Shown here one piece after another: positions 26,387-36,536 of a DNA stretch of 64,000 bases. The position numbers and the translations under genes were made by a program. The notes beneath the pieces are model-generated. The model did no database searches, was not told the DNA's origin, and worked only from the letters and a program-made list of their open reading frames with translations. The stretch covers positions 611,001 to 675,000 of the forward strand of contig NZ_AP025028.1 in the NCBI RefSeq assembly GCF_003114835.2, given 5' to 3'. Origin of the DNA: Leptospira kobayashii (GTDB taxonomy: Bacteria > Spirochaetota > Leptospiria > Leptospirales > Leptospiraceae). Positions within the stretch are counted from its first letter, which is position 1. Every line of letters begins with the position of its first letter.

Positions 26387-27851
26387 TCGACTTTTTGTAT
26401 AGGGTTTCCACTTTTTTGACTTTTTCCGAAAAGATTTCCAAGCTATCCAAATTGAATTTTGCGAGAAGGTTTTTGTCGATTGCGTAAAAACCTTTTTTCT
26501 GTTCTTGAAAATCACACATCATATTTGCCATGTAAATGATTTCAACCAGGTCACGTAAATCAGTCGGCGCCATAAAAGGTTTGTGGTGGTATTCGATAGC
26601 AACGCGGAGATCGGATGGAAATTCCCATTTCTCTGCAAGTAGTCCGCCTAACTGAGGATGGCTGAGACCGATGGACATCTCTTCCAAAAGAGTGGAGTTC
26701 CCCGAATCGGAACCCCTTTGGTAGGTTTCTATTTTTTTGAAGAAGGCGCGATCCACTGAAAGTAGTACGAATTTTCCTATATCGTGTAACAAAGCACTGA
26801 CGGCGATCGTATCCGCAATTTTATTTCCATGAGGATGGTCCATCGCAAGAAATCTTGCATAATAACTGCAACGATTGGAATGTTCCCAAACATCCTGCAT
26901 TTTACCGTATTGACCATCCATAATTTTACGAACTCCCGAAACGTAGAGAAGATTACGGAGGTTTTTCAGGCCGACTACTTTGACTGCCTGTAGAATGGAG
27001 TTCACCTGACTGCGGTTAGCAAAAAATGCGGAATTGGAAAGTTTCAGAAGGTCCGCCGCAAGGGAAGGGTTCTTTTCGATTTCTGCGGAAATCATATTCA
27101 AGTCTGCGTCAGGGTTATTGCAGAGTTGGATGACTTTTGTCAAAGAATGAGGGAGAGGAGGCAAACCTTCTATCTCATTTAAAATTTTGGTTTTGAGAGT
27201 GGTTGTAATTTCCACGGGAGAAGTTACATCAGGCACGGTCAGTGTAGCGCGCGTTAGCTTTTCATTTGTGTGGATTCTGAATTTGTCCGCTCCTATCCCT
27301 GAATTTTTAAGCAATAATTGAATGAGTACGATTCCGAGTCCTGCAGATTCCTGACTATCCGATACGTCCGAAAAAGCATCTGCAAGATCGTTGTAATTTT
27401 TGGCGACTTCGATCCGTTTGTTGATCCTTGCCAATTCTTCCTGAGTAATGGGTGCGTTGTTTTCCACCGCAAAATGAATGCTATTGCCATCCACTTTGAT
27501 AAGAAGTCCGATATAAAAATTTCCTCCGTCCAAATGGGCCAATTGTTCGTTCCAGCGAAGAATGATATTTTCTTGGAACTTTTCCATTCCCTTTATATAA
27601 TCTTCCGGATTTTGAATGTCTAATTTTTCGCGTGTAAAGTAGTCCCGTTTCGCGTTGGCTTTGTTCGCATTCATCAGAAGTTCTTTTAGAACGGTAAAAA
27701 TGACTTCTACCAAATACAGTTTGTCCATGTAGCCCATGACATGAACCAAAAGGGCGTAGATTTCCTGGTTTTGTTCTTCCGTAACGAAGTAATAATTAAG
27801 CCTTGATTCTTTCGTTGTCTCTAATTGAGAGATGATTTCCTGAAAATTCAC
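26379..27851 (-). CDS. HATPase-like plus HDOD domain protein
   Basis: The 490-residue protein joins two domains. Residues 45-207 look like a GHKL-type ATPase: an N-box-like ELLMNANKAN (about 57-66), a G-box-like SAGLGIVLIQLLL (169-181) and a RATLTVP end. Residues 226-430 form an HDOD domain with LPPLPHSLTKVIQL and HDIGK at 356-360. HDOD proteins act in signalling; a histidine-kinase-like ATPase without a HisKA domain in front is an uncommon partner. The gene overlaps the ABC ATPase by 8 bases. It stands first in that operon. Confidence 0.82.
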   Translation of the reverse strand: MNFQEIISQLETTKESRLNYYFVTEEQNQEIYALLVHVMGYMDKLYLVEVIFTVLKELLMNANKANAKRDYFTREKLDIQNPEDYIKGMEKFQENIILRWNEQLAHLDGGNFYIGLLIKVDGNSIHFAVENNAPITQEELARINKRIEVAKNYNDLADAFSDVSDSQESAGLGIVLIQLLLKNSGIGADKFRIHTNEKLTRATLTVPDVTSPVEITTTLKTKILNEIEGLPPLPHSLTKVIQLCNNPDADLNMISAEIEKNPSLAADLLKLSNSAFFANRSQVNSILQAVKVVGLKNLRNLLYVSGVRKIMDGQYGKMQDVWEHSNRCSYYARFLAMDHPHGNKIADTIAVSALLHDIGKFVLLSVDRAFFKKIETYQRGSDSGNSTLLEEMSIGLSHPQLGGLLAEKWEFPSDLRVAIEYHHKPFMAPTDLRDLVEIIYMANMMCDFQEQKKGFYAIDKNLLAKFNLDSLEIFSEKVKKVETLYKKSNG

Positions 27852-27972
27852 TGTTCTTTACTTATCCCAGTAACACCCTTTGAATACGTTTTGGTGCTTT
27901 GCGTTATTTTTTTTACGGGGTACGGGATTTGTCCCAGCCCTTTGGTATCATGGTTTCTATAAGGAGATCTTT

Positions 27973-28191
27973 ATGAAAGCACATTTAGAAGGAAAAGGAA
28001 AGAATGAGGTATCGGGTTCTTTGGATCTGGAAAATCTACATGCATTGATGGAGGAAAGATTGGAACGGATCTTGACTGAAATTTCGGAAAAGAAACCTAG
28101 GAAGAAAATAGTTTATATCCCTACAATACCTGCTAACAAAGAAAAAGCAGAATGGAATTTGAGTGAAATCCCTATATTATTCGGGGCCTAA
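27973..28191 (+). CDS. small charged hypothetical protein
   Basis: The ATG at 27973 has a strong AAGGAG site 7 bases upstream, better than the ATG at 27880 in the same frame. The 72-residue protein is charged and helical (LDLENLHALMEERLERILTEISEKKPRKKI) and ends in a hydrophobic EIPILFGA. It overlaps the end of the convergent DUF115 gene by 4 bases. It may be a coiled-coil partner protein. The family is not recognised. Confidence 0.6.
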   Translation: MKAHLEGKGKNEVSGSLDLENLHALMEERLERILTEISEKKPRKKIVYIPTIPANKEKAEWNLSEIPILFGA

Positions 28192-29648
28192 ATCAACTTC
28201 CAACGTTTTAGAGTAGAGATAGAAATTGAATCGGGAAATTCTTGGAAAGCCTTTTCCCACAACCAGGGATCCATTGCGGGAATCCCCTGAAAACTTAGAA
28301 TCCATTCCTTATGTTGGGACGTAATAGCGGTAGGAGCAAGGACAACGGCCGGCTCTTTTTTCGTAACGGATTTGTATTCTTCCATAGAAATAACTTTTAG
28401 ACCAATGTCTTTTTTCCAAATTGATTCCCAGGCGATTTTGTTTTTGCCCTTTCTCTCTTTTCCATAAATTCCGGTTTGTAGATTTTCCATGGGACTTCTT
28501 CTGGTTACCATTGGTAAACGATAACTTTCATAACCTGTTCCCCTGCAATGAGACTTCCCCTTTTCTTCCTTAAAACCAACTCCAACTAATATAAGTTTAT
28601 CGGCTTTGCCTTCTTTTGCAAAGGACAGAGCCATCCCAGCCAAATTCAGACTAGGATTTTTCAAATACGGCCAATTCGATTTTGCGGGATCCGAATTCTT
28701 TTTCCTTTCCCATATAAACTGAATTAGTTGGTCGAAAGGATGATTGGTATTGATGAGATAAACCGGGTTCGGTAGGGAAAACAAATAGGAATTTGCACCA
28801 AGCCAGGTAAGAATAGGAATCGTATTCGGAATGGAAGGTAAAAAATGAAATAAGGTACCGCGCCCGGGATCTAAAGAAAGAATCGCGTCGGGAATGATGT
28901 TTTTCGCGAGTAAAAATTGGATGTTTGTATCTGCCGCTATCAAAACGGATCGGGATCTTTCTTTGGGCAGATCCTCCCATTCCGATTCCAAAGAAGGACT
29001 TGCCCCTAAAAAAAATACGTCTTTGCCTTTCAAATCCAAACCTTCGATCCATTTTCTTTTTGCAGAATCGGTTTCGGAACTGAGTTTCAGATTTTTTAAA
29101 TAATTCCCTGTCCATAGTTTTTGAAAATGGGATTTTGTGGAACGGTTTACGGAAGATTCGTTTTTTTGAAGTAGAAAATCTTTAAATCGGGCAATTTCAT
29201 TTTCCGCATGACGTGCATAATACGGGAATGGATGGATCTCATATCGAATTTGCGATCTACCGATCTCGATTTGAAAGGATTCCAGTATTTCGCTCGCTTC
29301 TTCGGTGGTCAGGTCGGACGGAAGAAGGCGGAATTTCCTATTTTGCTCAGTGAGTTTTTTTGCGATTTCCTCCCAAGCTTTTTGAAACGCAGGGTTCGAG
29401 TGGATTTCCGGAAAAGGCTCCCAGAAAAGTAAAAAAGGAAAATGAATTTTGGATTCGAGTAAGGAATCTATGTGGTGTAAGGCACCGAGACCGATGAAAC
29501 AAGGTAAGGAATTTTCGTTGGGGGAGAGAGATTGAACAAATCGCGATCCTTCCTTTTTGGGATCGAATCGCGAATGTATAAATGTATTTTGTTCGGGGTG
29601 AAAGAAATTTAGGAGTTTGTGGTTTTCAAAGATAACTTGGAAAGCGAT
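28188..29648 (-). CDS. DUF115/MptE-like protein with no canonical start codon
   Basis: The frame is open from 29663 to the stop at 28188, and its translation looks like one DUF115 (6-hydroxymethylpterin diphosphokinase MptE-like) protein: FIHSRFDPKKEGSRFV and CFIGLGALHHIDSLL near the start, then KDVFFLGASPSLE, VLIAADTNIQFLL and LILVGVGF. Yet there is no ATG, GTG or TTG before the TTG at 29039, which would remove the first 200 residues. I place the start at an ATC (29648), 9 bases after AAGGA, giving 486 residues. In other bacteria related proteins act on flagellin or sugars. A frameshift or sequencing error is an alternative. Confidence 0.6.
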   Translation of the reverse strand: MAFQVIFENHKLLNFFHPEQNTFIHSRFDPKKEGSRFVQSLSPNENSLPCFIGLGALHHIDSLLESKIHFPFLLFWEPFPEIHSNPAFQKAWEEIAKKLTEQNRKFRLLPSDLTTEEASEILESFQIEIGRSQIRYEIHPFPYYARHAENEIARFKDFLLQKNESSVNRSTKSHFQKLWTGNYLKNLKLSSETDSAKRKWIEGLDLKGKDVFFLGASPSLESEWEDLPKERSRSVLIAADTNIQFLLAKNIIPDAILSLDPGRGTLFHFLPSIPNTIPILTWLGANSYLFSLPNPVYLINTNHPFDQLIQFIWERKKNSDPAKSNWPYLKNPSLNLAGMALSFAKEGKADKLILVGVGFKEEKGKSHCRGTGYESYRLPMVTRRSPMENLQTGIYGKERKGKNKIAWESIWKKDIGLKVISMEEYKSVTKKEPAVVLAPTAITSQHKEWILSFQGIPAMDPWLWEKAFQEFPDSISISTLKRWKLI

Positions 29649-29653
29649 GGCTT

Positions 29654-30127
29654 CTAGTCCTTGTCATCATCCTCATCGTCATCATCGTCCGAATCATCAT
29701 CATCTTCGTCGTCATCGTCGTCCGAATCATCATCGTCATCGAAGTCATCACCGAACTCATCTTCTTCGCCGTCCAGTGCTTCCGGTTTGCGAGCTTCTTC
29801 TTCCGGAATGAAATCTTCTTCGATGTCTTCTTCCGCGTGAGGTGCTGCGGAGGTTGTAAGAGTAGAGGAAACTCCTGCGATTTTGTCTTTTTCCGCCTGG
29901 AGTTTTTCGCGTTCTTCTTTAGAGAGATATTTCCATTGAACTAAATCATTTGTAAGAGCATAAAGTGCTTGTACTGTGAGCTTTCTATTTTTAAGTTTCT
30001 TAGGGAGAGTGATTTTTTCGATTTTATCGATCACTCCAAAGCCAGCGACACAGGTTTCGTATTTTTTTTCACGGCATAATTCAATTAAGGATACGATATC
30101 AAAGTCTTCTTTGTTGGATTGGCTCAT
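29654..30127 (-). CDS. small protein with Asp-rich C-terminal tail
   Basis: With the ATG at 30127 the protein has 157 residues. The first 80 are a compact folded-looking domain (DIVSLIELCREKKYETCVAGFGVIDKIEKI, then NRKLTVQALYALTNDLVQWKYLS). The order of a YE..VAG helix and an LT.QAL helix faintly recalls the RNA polymerase omega subunit, but this is weak. From about residue 105 the chain is acidic and the last 40 residues are almost pure Asp with Ser and Glu. Such tails can mimic nucleic acid or bind metal. It ends 6 bases before the start I place for the DUF115 gene. Confidence 0.7.
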   Translation of the reverse strand: MSQSNKEDFDIVSLIELCREKKYETCVAGFGVIDKIEKITLPKKLKNRKLTVQALYALTNDLVQWKYLSKEEREKLQAEKDKIAGVSSTLTTSAAPHAEEDIEEDFIPEEEARKPEALDGEEDEFGDDFDDDDDSDDDDDEDDDDSDDDDDEDDDKD

Positions 30128-30267
30128 TTTTTTATGATTCCCCAGAGATAGGAGTGGAATGTTAAACCAGTCTGGGAGCGCAGGCTCCCGTGTCAAGGGG
30201 AATCTTGGAGAAAACAGGCTTTACAGCCTACCTCCAGGAGACAGAATAGGACGGAAAAGATCTTAGA

Positions 30268-30855
30268 ATGGGACAAATATCCTTCCCCGCCTTCCTAATC
30301 ACCTTCTTATTTCTCGGGTTCTGTGCTCCCACCAAATCTTCCTATTTCGGGGAAGAAAACTGGGTCGCAACCACGAGTGACGGCAAAGAAATCAAATTCA
30401 GTCAATTGGAAAAAGAACAATTGGCCCTGAATGTCTATGCCCCCAATTGTACCCCTTGCCAAAGGGAAGTTCCCACATTAAATTATCTTTCTCGTGAAAT
30501 TGAAACCAAATTTCCTTCGAAAGCAATCTATATGGTAGTGGATCCTTATCAAATTGTTCCCGACTTACCGGCTGACGCGAGTTGGGGAGAGGCTTTTGCC
30601 AAAGCCAAAAAGGTTATGGAAAAAGAAAAATCGGATTATAAGATAGAGATTCCCATTTTATTCATGAAACACCCTTTTACCATCATCCCCAATTCTCTGG
30701 TGAGTGGAACACCCGAAACATTATTATTCGAAACCAAACCTCTGCGATTGTATTACAATTTCATAGGTTCCATCTCGGAAGAATCAAAACAGGAAGAAAT
30801 TGAAAAAGATCCGAAGGTCGCATTTTTTCGTCATCAATTCGGGATGGGCTTATGA
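30268..30855 (+). CDS. thioredoxin-like (TlpA-type) lipoprotein
   Basis: The 195-residue protein has a signal (FLITFLFLGFC, lipidated Cys near residue 19). The thioredoxin fold follows with APNCTPCQREVPTLNYL, a CxxC active site (NCTPCQ) at about residues 64-69, where the linker is TP. A cis-proline-like position lies in FMKHPFTIIP. It should reduce or oxidise disulfides outside the cytoplasm. The stop overlaps the start of the amidotransferase gene by 4 bases (ATGA). Confidence 0.85.
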   Translation: MGQISFPAFLITFLFLGFCAPTKSSYFGEENWVATTSDGKEIKFSQLEKEQLALNVYAPNCTPCQREVPTLNYLSREIETKFPSKAIYMVVDPYQIVPDLPADASWGEAFAKAKKVMEKEKSDYKIEIPILFMKHPFTIIPNSLVSGTPETLLFETKPLRLYYNFIGSISEESKQEEIEKDPKVAFFRHQFGMGL

Positions 30856-31541
30856 GAAGTTTGATGGTTCGTTTCAAAGACTGTGAAGGACCCGGCGTAG
30901 TCGAGCATGTGTTACGCGAAAAAGGTTATCGAGTGAGTTATCATAATGCTTACGACGAAAGACTCAGACTTCATCCGTCCGCTCATCTGAATTTCGATCT
31001 GATTGTTTTATTGGGTGGTCCTCAAACCGTTGCCGACGATTCCAATGATTCTTTTTTTGCCCCCTATTATGAGTTGGTTGAAAATGTTCTGATCACTCGC
31101 GGTCGCAAATTGATAGGGATATGTCTGGGTTCCCAGATCGTTGCACGGGTGTTAGGCGGTAAAGTGACTGTCGGCGAAAAAGGTCCGGAAGTCGGATTCT
31201 CTCCCGTAAAGATCAAAAACAAATCGAATCCGGTCTTTGCCGGAATCGATTCTTCCGAAATCCAGGCATTCCATCTGCATGAAGATGTGTTCACGATTCC
31301 CGACGGTGCCGATCATCTTTTGGAAGGCGGATTTTATCCCAACCAGATGTTTTCCTATAAAGATAAGGCATTCGCATTCCAAACCCATATCGAACCGACT
31401 TTGCCGATGTTACGCGTTTGGCAGGATGTTCATAAGGAATTCATCGCCAAGGGCAACGGGGATTTTTCCAATCTGGTGGAAGATCAAAAAACGATGGAGT
31501 CTTCGGCTAAAATCGTATTTCGCAATATTCTAAATATATAA
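30852..31541 (+). CDS. class I glutamine amidotransferase-like protein
   Basis: The 229-residue protein has the class I amidotransferase fold. The nucleophile elbow reads GICLGSQIVARVLGG with the expected cysteine, and the catalytic histidine and glutamate are in FQTHIEPTLPM. It is a stand-alone domain of the GMP-synthase-like type; the acceptor substrate is not visible. Its start overlaps the thioredoxin-like gene by 4 bases, and secA begins 10 bases after its stop, so the three genes form an operon. Confidence 0.88.
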   Translation: MRSLMVRFKDCEGPGVVEHVLREKGYRVSYHNAYDERLRLHPSAHLNFDLIVLLGGPQTVADDSNDSFFAPYYELVENVLITRGRKLIGICLGSQIVARVLGGKVTVGEKGPEVGFSPVKIKNKSNPVFAGIDSSEIQAFHLHEDVFTIPDGADHLLEGGFYPNQMFSYKDKAFAFQTHIEPTLPMLRVWQDVHKEFIAKGNGDFSNLVEDQKTMESSAKIVFRNILNI

Positions 31542-31551
31542 TGGATGATTT

Positions 31552-34311
31552 ATGTTTCAAAAAATACTGACATTTCTTTTCGGTAGTAAATACGAGAGAG
31601 ATTTAAAAAAACTTACTCCGATTGTAGAATCAATCAATGCGTTTGAACCGAAAATACGCGCTTTGAGCGATTCGGATCTTTCCAATCAAACTGAAACTTT
31701 TAAAGAACGTTTGTCCAAAGGAGAATCTTTGGACGATATACTTCCCGAGGCATTTGCAACTGTTAGGGAGGTGGCTTACCGCACTTTGGGTATGCGTCAT
31801 TTCGACGTGCAAATGATGGGTGGGATCGCACTTCATTGGGGAAATATTTCCGAAATGAAAACGGGAGAAGGTAAAACTCTTACTTCCACTCTGCCTATTT
31901 ACTTGAATTCATTATCGGGCCAAGGTGTTCATGTTGTAACGGTAAACGACTATTTGGCGAAACGTGACGCCAATTGGATGAAACCGATTTACGAGTTTCT
32001 GAAAATCAGTGTGGGTATCATCCAACACGATATGGAACATGAAGAAAGAAAAGAAGCATATAACTCGGATATAACTTACGGAACCAATAACGAATTCGGT
32101 TTTGATTATTTGCGGGACAATATGGTTTCCTATAAAGAACATAGAGTTCAAAGAAATCATAATTTTGCGATCGTGGACGAAGTGGATTCCATTTTGGTGG
32201 ACGAAGCGAGAACTCCTCTGATCATATCCGGGCCTGCGGAAGAATCCACCGACAAATACATTAAAGTGGATCGGATCATTCCCCGTTTGATCGAAGGGGA
32301 GGACTATGAAGTGGATGAAAAGGCGAAAAACGTATTACTTTCCGAAACGGGAGTTCATCACGTGGAAGAATTATTGTCCGTGGATAATTTGTACAATGCG
32401 GATAATATCGAATTGGTTCATCACGTTCATCAGGCTTTGAAAGCACATAAGATTTTCGATAAAGACAAGGATTATGTGGTTCAGGAAGGTCAGGTGATCA
32501 TCGTGGATGAATTTACCGGTCGTCTAATGAAAGGTAGACGGTATTCCGACGGGCTCCACCAGGCATTGGAGGCGAAAGAAGGTGTACCGATTGCACGTGA
32601 ATCCCAAACATTAGCCTCCATCACATTTCAGAACTTTTTTAGAATCTATAACAAACTCGCGGGTATGACCGGAACTGCAGACACGGAAGCGGAGGAATTC
32701 AAAAAAATCTATAGTTTGGATGTGATCGTGATTCCATCCAATGTAAAAATCCAAAGAATCGATTTGCCGGATCGTGTCTATAAAACGGAGAAGGAAAAAT
32801 TCGACGCAGTAGTCAAAGACATCCAGGACAAGGTTACCAAAAAACAACCTGTTCTTGTAGGAACGATATCCATAGAAAAATCGGAAGTTCTTTCCCGTCT
32901 GTTGACCGCCAATGGTTTACCACATAACGTATTAAATGCGAAGCAACACGAAAGGGAATCCGAAATTGTCGCCAATGCCGGAAAACCTGGCGCTATAACG
33001 ATTGCCACCAACATGGCGGGTCGTGGAACCGACATTGTTCTCGGTGGAGCGCAGAAATACAAAGACGATCTGGAAAAACTGGATGAGATCGCACATAAGG
33101 CTGGAATCCACTCCAGAAACGGAATTCAAACGATTTACGCTTTTCGGGAACTTCTCGTTAAACAAAAGTTCGACGAAAGTGAATCCGCTCTTGCAAGTAT
33201 CGAGCATGTCCAAATTCGCAAACAATGTTCCGATATTTTGGAATCCGCCCGCAAATGGAGAAAAGATCATGATTTGGTGATCGGTGCAGGCGGGCTTCAT
33301 ATCATCGGCTCGGAAAGACATGAGTCCCGTCGTATTGACAACCAGCTACGAGGTCGTTCGGGAAGACAGGGAGATCCGGGATCTTCCCGATTTTATCTTT
33401 CTCTTCAGGATGATTTGATGCGTATCTTCGGTTCGGACAGAATCGCCCGAATCATGGATACATTGAAGATGCCGGAAGGACAAGAGTTGGAACACAGTAT
33501 GGTTTCCAATGCGATTGCCCGCGCTCAGAAGCGAGTGGAAGGTCATAACTTCGATATTCGTAAACATTTGTTAGAGTATGATGATGTAATGAACCGCCAG
33601 AGAATTTATATCTATGGAATTCGTAACGAATTGTTGGATAAAGGAAATATGTCCGAGAAAATTTTGGATTTTCTCGATGAGGTGGCGGAAAACCAAATCA
33701 TTACTTATTGCGAAGGAAATAATGTGTCCTCTTGGGAAACAGAGCCTTTGAATGAATGGTTGTCTTCCATCGGAATTCAGTTTCAACTGGATACTGAAAG
33801 CTATAAAAAAGCATCCAATCCTCAACTTAAGCTTTTCGAAGATGTGTCATCCGCTTTTAAAGCAACTTATCAAAGTAAGGTGGAGCGTGTCGGAGAGAAT
33901 ATCTGGCGTTCGATCGAAAGCAATGTATTTCTGGATATCCTGGATCATAGATGGAAAGACCATCTCTATGCAATGGATCATTTGAAAGAGGGTATATGGA
34001 CCGTAGGTTACGGAGAAAAAAACCCTCTAGTAGAATACAAACTCCAAGGTTTTAAACTTTTCGATCAACTTGTGGACAACCTGAAAGTGGAAGTAGTATC
34101 TTTTCTCTTCCGATTGGAAGTGAGTGAATCGGACAAATCCAATGTGGGAACCGAATCTCCTAAGGAATATAAGAAAGTAGGAATGGAATCCCGGGAAGAA
34201 GTGGATATGTTCGGAAACGAAAAGAGATCAAATCAAACCAAACCTCAGGTCACAAACACGACCAGTTCCGGCGGCGGTTCCGAGAGAAGATCCAGTCGTA
34301 GAAAAAAATAA
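31552..34311 (+). CDS. secA: preprotein translocase ATPase SecA
   Basis: SecA drives proteins through the SecYEG channel using ATP. The 919-residue protein has Walker [10 protein letters not shown] at about residues 101-109, the DEAD-type [14 protein letters not shown], the preprotein-crosslinking region, and second-domain motifs [10 protein letters not shown] and [17 protein letters not shown]. The helical scaffold and wing domains follow, ending in [27 protein letters not shown]. The C-terminus is a Ser/Gly/Arg-rich tail ending in SSRRKK; the usual CxCx8C(H/C) zinc motif that binds SecB is absent. Confidence 0.97.
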   Translation: MFQKILTFLFGSKYERDLKKLTPIVESINAFEPKIRALSDSDLSNQTETFKERLSKGESLDDILPEAFATVREVAYRTLGMRHFDVQMMGGIALHWGNISEMKTGEGKTLTSTLPIYLNSLSGQGVHVVTVNDYLAKRDANWMKPIYEFLKISVGIIQHDMEHEERKEAYNSDITYGTNNEFGFDYLRDNMVSYKEHRVQRNHNFAIVDEVDSILVDEARTPLIISGPAEESTDKYIKVDRIIPRLIEGEDYEVDEKAKNVLLSETGVHHVEELLSVDNLYNADNIELVHHVHQALKAHKIFDKDKDYVVQEGQVIIVDEFTGRLMKGRRYSDGLHQALEAKEGVPIARESQTLASITFQNFFRIYNKLAGMTGTADTEAEEFKKIYSLDVIVIPSNVKIQRIDLPDRVYKTEKEKFDAVVKDIQDKVTKKQPVLVGTISIEKSEVLSRLLTANGLPHNVLNAKQHERESEIVANAGKPGAITIATNMAGRGTDIVLGGAQKYKDDLEKLDEIAHKAGIHSRNGIQTIYAFRELLVKQKFDESESALASIEHVQIRKQCSDILESARKWRKDHDLVIGAGGLHIIGSERHESRRIDNQLRGRSGRQGDPGSSRFYLSLQDDLMRIFGSDRIARIMDTLKMPEGQELEHSMVSNAIARAQKRVEGHNFDIRKHLLEYDDVMNRQRIYIYGIRNELLDKGNMSEKILDFLDEVAENQIITYCEGNNVSSWETEPLNEWLSSIGIQFQLDTESYKKASNPQLKLFEDVSSAFKATYQSKVERVGENIWRSIESNVFLDILDHRWKDHLYAMDHLKEGIWTVGYGEKNPLVEYKLQGFKLFDQLVDNLKVEVVSFLFRLEVSESDKSNVGTESPKEYKKVGMESREEVDMFGNEKRSNQTKPQVTNTTSSGGGSERRSSRRKK

Positions 34312-34332
34312 TCGATTCCAATCAAACGAAAA

Positions 34333-34353
34333 GGCTTTCTGAAAAAGGAAGCC
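34333..34353 (+). terminator. possible terminator after secA
   Basis: An imperfect stem GGCTTTC / GGAAGCC (34333-34339 and 34347-34353) with an A-rich loop lies 21 bases after the secA stop. A T run is missing, so this is weak. Confidence 0.35.
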
Positions 34354-34374
34354 CTTCGAAAGAAGAACGTCTTT

Positions 34375-36354
34375 TCATTTTACCTTAAATCTTGCGGTTG
34401 TATCGGCAATGTTTGCCGATATGTCCGTGATCTGTCGGCTCACTACATTCAAATCTTCCGAGTTATGGGCAAGTAATTCCGCCCGTTTTGCCAATTCACT
34501 TATCACCGACTGCATTTCTTCCGATGCTTGCTTTTGTTCCTTGCTCGAAAATTCTATCATCTCGGCCATATCTTTCAATCCGTTCAATTCTGTCGTAACA
34601 AGAGTTACGCTCTTTGCTTGTGTGGTCATTTCTTTCTGCAAATGATTGACTTTATCTTTGATCAACAGTGAATTTTGCACGATATGGGAAAGCGCGATTA
34701 CCGTTCTGGAAACATGATCCGAACCTGAATTTACGGAAACATTCGTTTTTTCTATCAACTCTTTGATCCCGTTAACAGAAGATCTTGTTTTGTTCGCAAG
34801 TTTTGAAATTTCTTCCGCAACAACTGCAAATCCCTTTCCTGCGTCTCCGGCGCGGGCAGCTTCGATACTTGCATTTAATGCGAGTAAGTTGGTTTGCTCT
34901 GAAATTTCAGTGATCAATTTGACGATACCGGATATTTGTCCGGTTACATCTTGAATCTCTTTCATCGAAGACTCTGTAAATTTTACTGTCGCATCACCTT
35001 CTTCTGCAACTTTATTGGATTCTATTACGATTGAATCCAATAGAATCAAAGATTTACTTACTGCATCTAAAAAATGATTGATAGACCGCATTTCGTTTTC
35101 GATCTCATTTATGTTTTTCGTCTCGCTTATAATCGATTGCAGCATGAGATCGAAAGAACGGGAAAGTTGATCCAAGGCGGCGGACGATTCCTCCGAAGTA
35201 CTGGCTAGATTTGTTGCCGATTCTGAAACGGACTCTGCACCGCGTTGCAATCTTTCCGATGCATCGTTCGCACTGGCGGAAGATGTCTTCATTTTTCGGA
35301 TAATTTCAGTTAGATTTTTTAGAAATTTATTGATAGAGTGAGACAATATACTCAGTTCGTTGTTCCCCATATCGGGCAGTTCATGAGTCAGATTTGCCTC
35401 CTCGCTGGAAAGCTCTTCCACTTTGGATACAATCAATGAAAGAGGATTCAGAATGCTATTTAAAATTGTTAAGAGAAATACGATTGCAAGCACTACTATG
35501 ATGATGATGGCAATGATGGAAAAATTCTGCTGCGATTTGAATTTGTTTACTCTAATGTTGATTAGTTTCTCCAAGCTATCCAAAGTCAGATCGGATAATG
35601 TTTTCAGACCGGGGAACTGTTCCCACTGAATACCCGCTGTATCTTTTTTTAAAATGGTTTTACCCGATGGATCTAAAATTTCATTTTCGAATTCCAGAAA
35701 TTGTTTTTCCAATTCCTTTATTTCTGTTTGGGATTTCGAATAATTTTCTTCAAAGAATGCAGGATTGAATTCTTTCACTTTAAGTATGGACTTGTTGATT
35801 TCCCGGATTTCCTTTTTTATGGAAATCAATTCCGTTTCCAATTTAATCTGATTGGGGGATATGTTTTTTGATAAGCTGGAAATCTCCGCGTTGATCCGGG
35901 AAATCGATTCGAATATGGACGGAAATCGAATGATAGTAATATCCATAAGATAATAAGAATCGATGTCAGGATCCAAGATTAAATTGGAATCGTCTCCCAC
36001 TTTCGATTGAAGAGTTCTTGCTTCGTCGATTATCGGGATAGGATCGAATGTTTGTTTACTCGCAGCATCCAATTTCAATGTTAATTCATTGATACTTGCT
36101 CCCTCTAAAATTTCACCCGGATGTTCGTCTAATTTCCGTTTTGTGTATTTTTCGGGGCTGGTTTGTAATAAGATTAAGTTTTCGAATATCCAATAAACTT
36201 TCTTAGTGCTCCGGATTCCTTCGATCTCTTTCTCGGAAAAACCGATGGTTTTGTTTTGTTCTAAAAACAAAGAAATAAATAAAAAAAGGATAGGTATGAC
36301 TAAGGGTAACGGCAATAGAAAAAGTCTGTTTTTGATGGAGATTCTTTTCAGCAT
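34375..36354 (-). CDS. methyl-accepting chemotaxis protein
   Basis: The 659-residue receptor has a first membrane segment at about residues 10-30 ([21 protein letters not shown]), a large periplasmic region of about 240 residues, a second membrane segment ([19 protein letters not shown]) and a HAMP domain. The signalling hairpin reads [30 protein letters not shown]. The periplasmic domain contains many helices but no domain I can name. It has no chemotaxis neighbours and a different sensor from the receptor at 15.9 kb. Confidence 0.94.
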   Translation of the reverse strand: MLKRISIKNRLFLLPLPLVIPILFLFISLFLEQNKTIGFSEKEIEGIRSTKKVYWIFENLILLQTSPEKYTKRKLDEHPGEILEGASINELTLKLDAASKQTFDPIPIIDEARTLQSKVGDDSNLILDPDIDSYYLMDITIIRFPSIFESISRINAEISSLSKNISPNQIKLETELISIKKEIREINKSILKVKEFNPAFFEENYSKSQTEIKELEKQFLEFENEILDPSGKTILKKDTAGIQWEQFPGLKTLSDLTLDSLEKLINIRVNKFKSQQNFSIIAIIIIVVLAIVFLLTILNSILNPLSLIVSKVEELSSEEANLTHELPDMGNNELSILSHSINKFLKNLTEIIRKMKTSSASANDASERLQRGAESVSESATNLASTSEESSAALDQLSRSFDLMLQSIISETKNINEIENEMRSINHFLDAVSKSLILLDSIVIESNKVAEEGDATVKFTESSMKEIQDVTGQISGIVKLITEISEQTNLLALNASIEAARAGDAGKGFAVVAEEISKLANKTRSSVNGIKELIEKTNVSVNSGSDHVSRTVIALSHIVQNSLLIKDKVNHLQKEMTTQAKSVTLVTTELNGLKDMAEMIEFSSKEQKQASEEMQSVISELAKRAELLAHNSEDLNVVSRQITDISANIADTTARFKVK

Positions 36355-36536
36355 CGAGATTTACCTTACTGGTCAAATAATAGCAGCTTTCTTAAAAGGA
36401 GAGCTTATTTTTTAGGAAATTTGTCTGGATTTTGTCATTTTATTGCGAAAAGAAGCGAATCCTTTCCGCAGAATCATCCGAAATGAGGACCTCATTATTG
36501 CTTGGAAAATTTGATTCCTTATATTTCCATAGAAAT

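Noticed and set aside
28651..29115. 154-residue arginine-rich open frame on the minus strand
   Set aside because: It is another frame of the DUF115 gene; the frame at 28188-29648 carries the family pattern.
29617..29811. Histidine/arginine-rich open frame on the plus strand
   Set aside because: It is the reverse reading of the Asp-codon repeats of the minus-strand gene and has no ribosome binding site.
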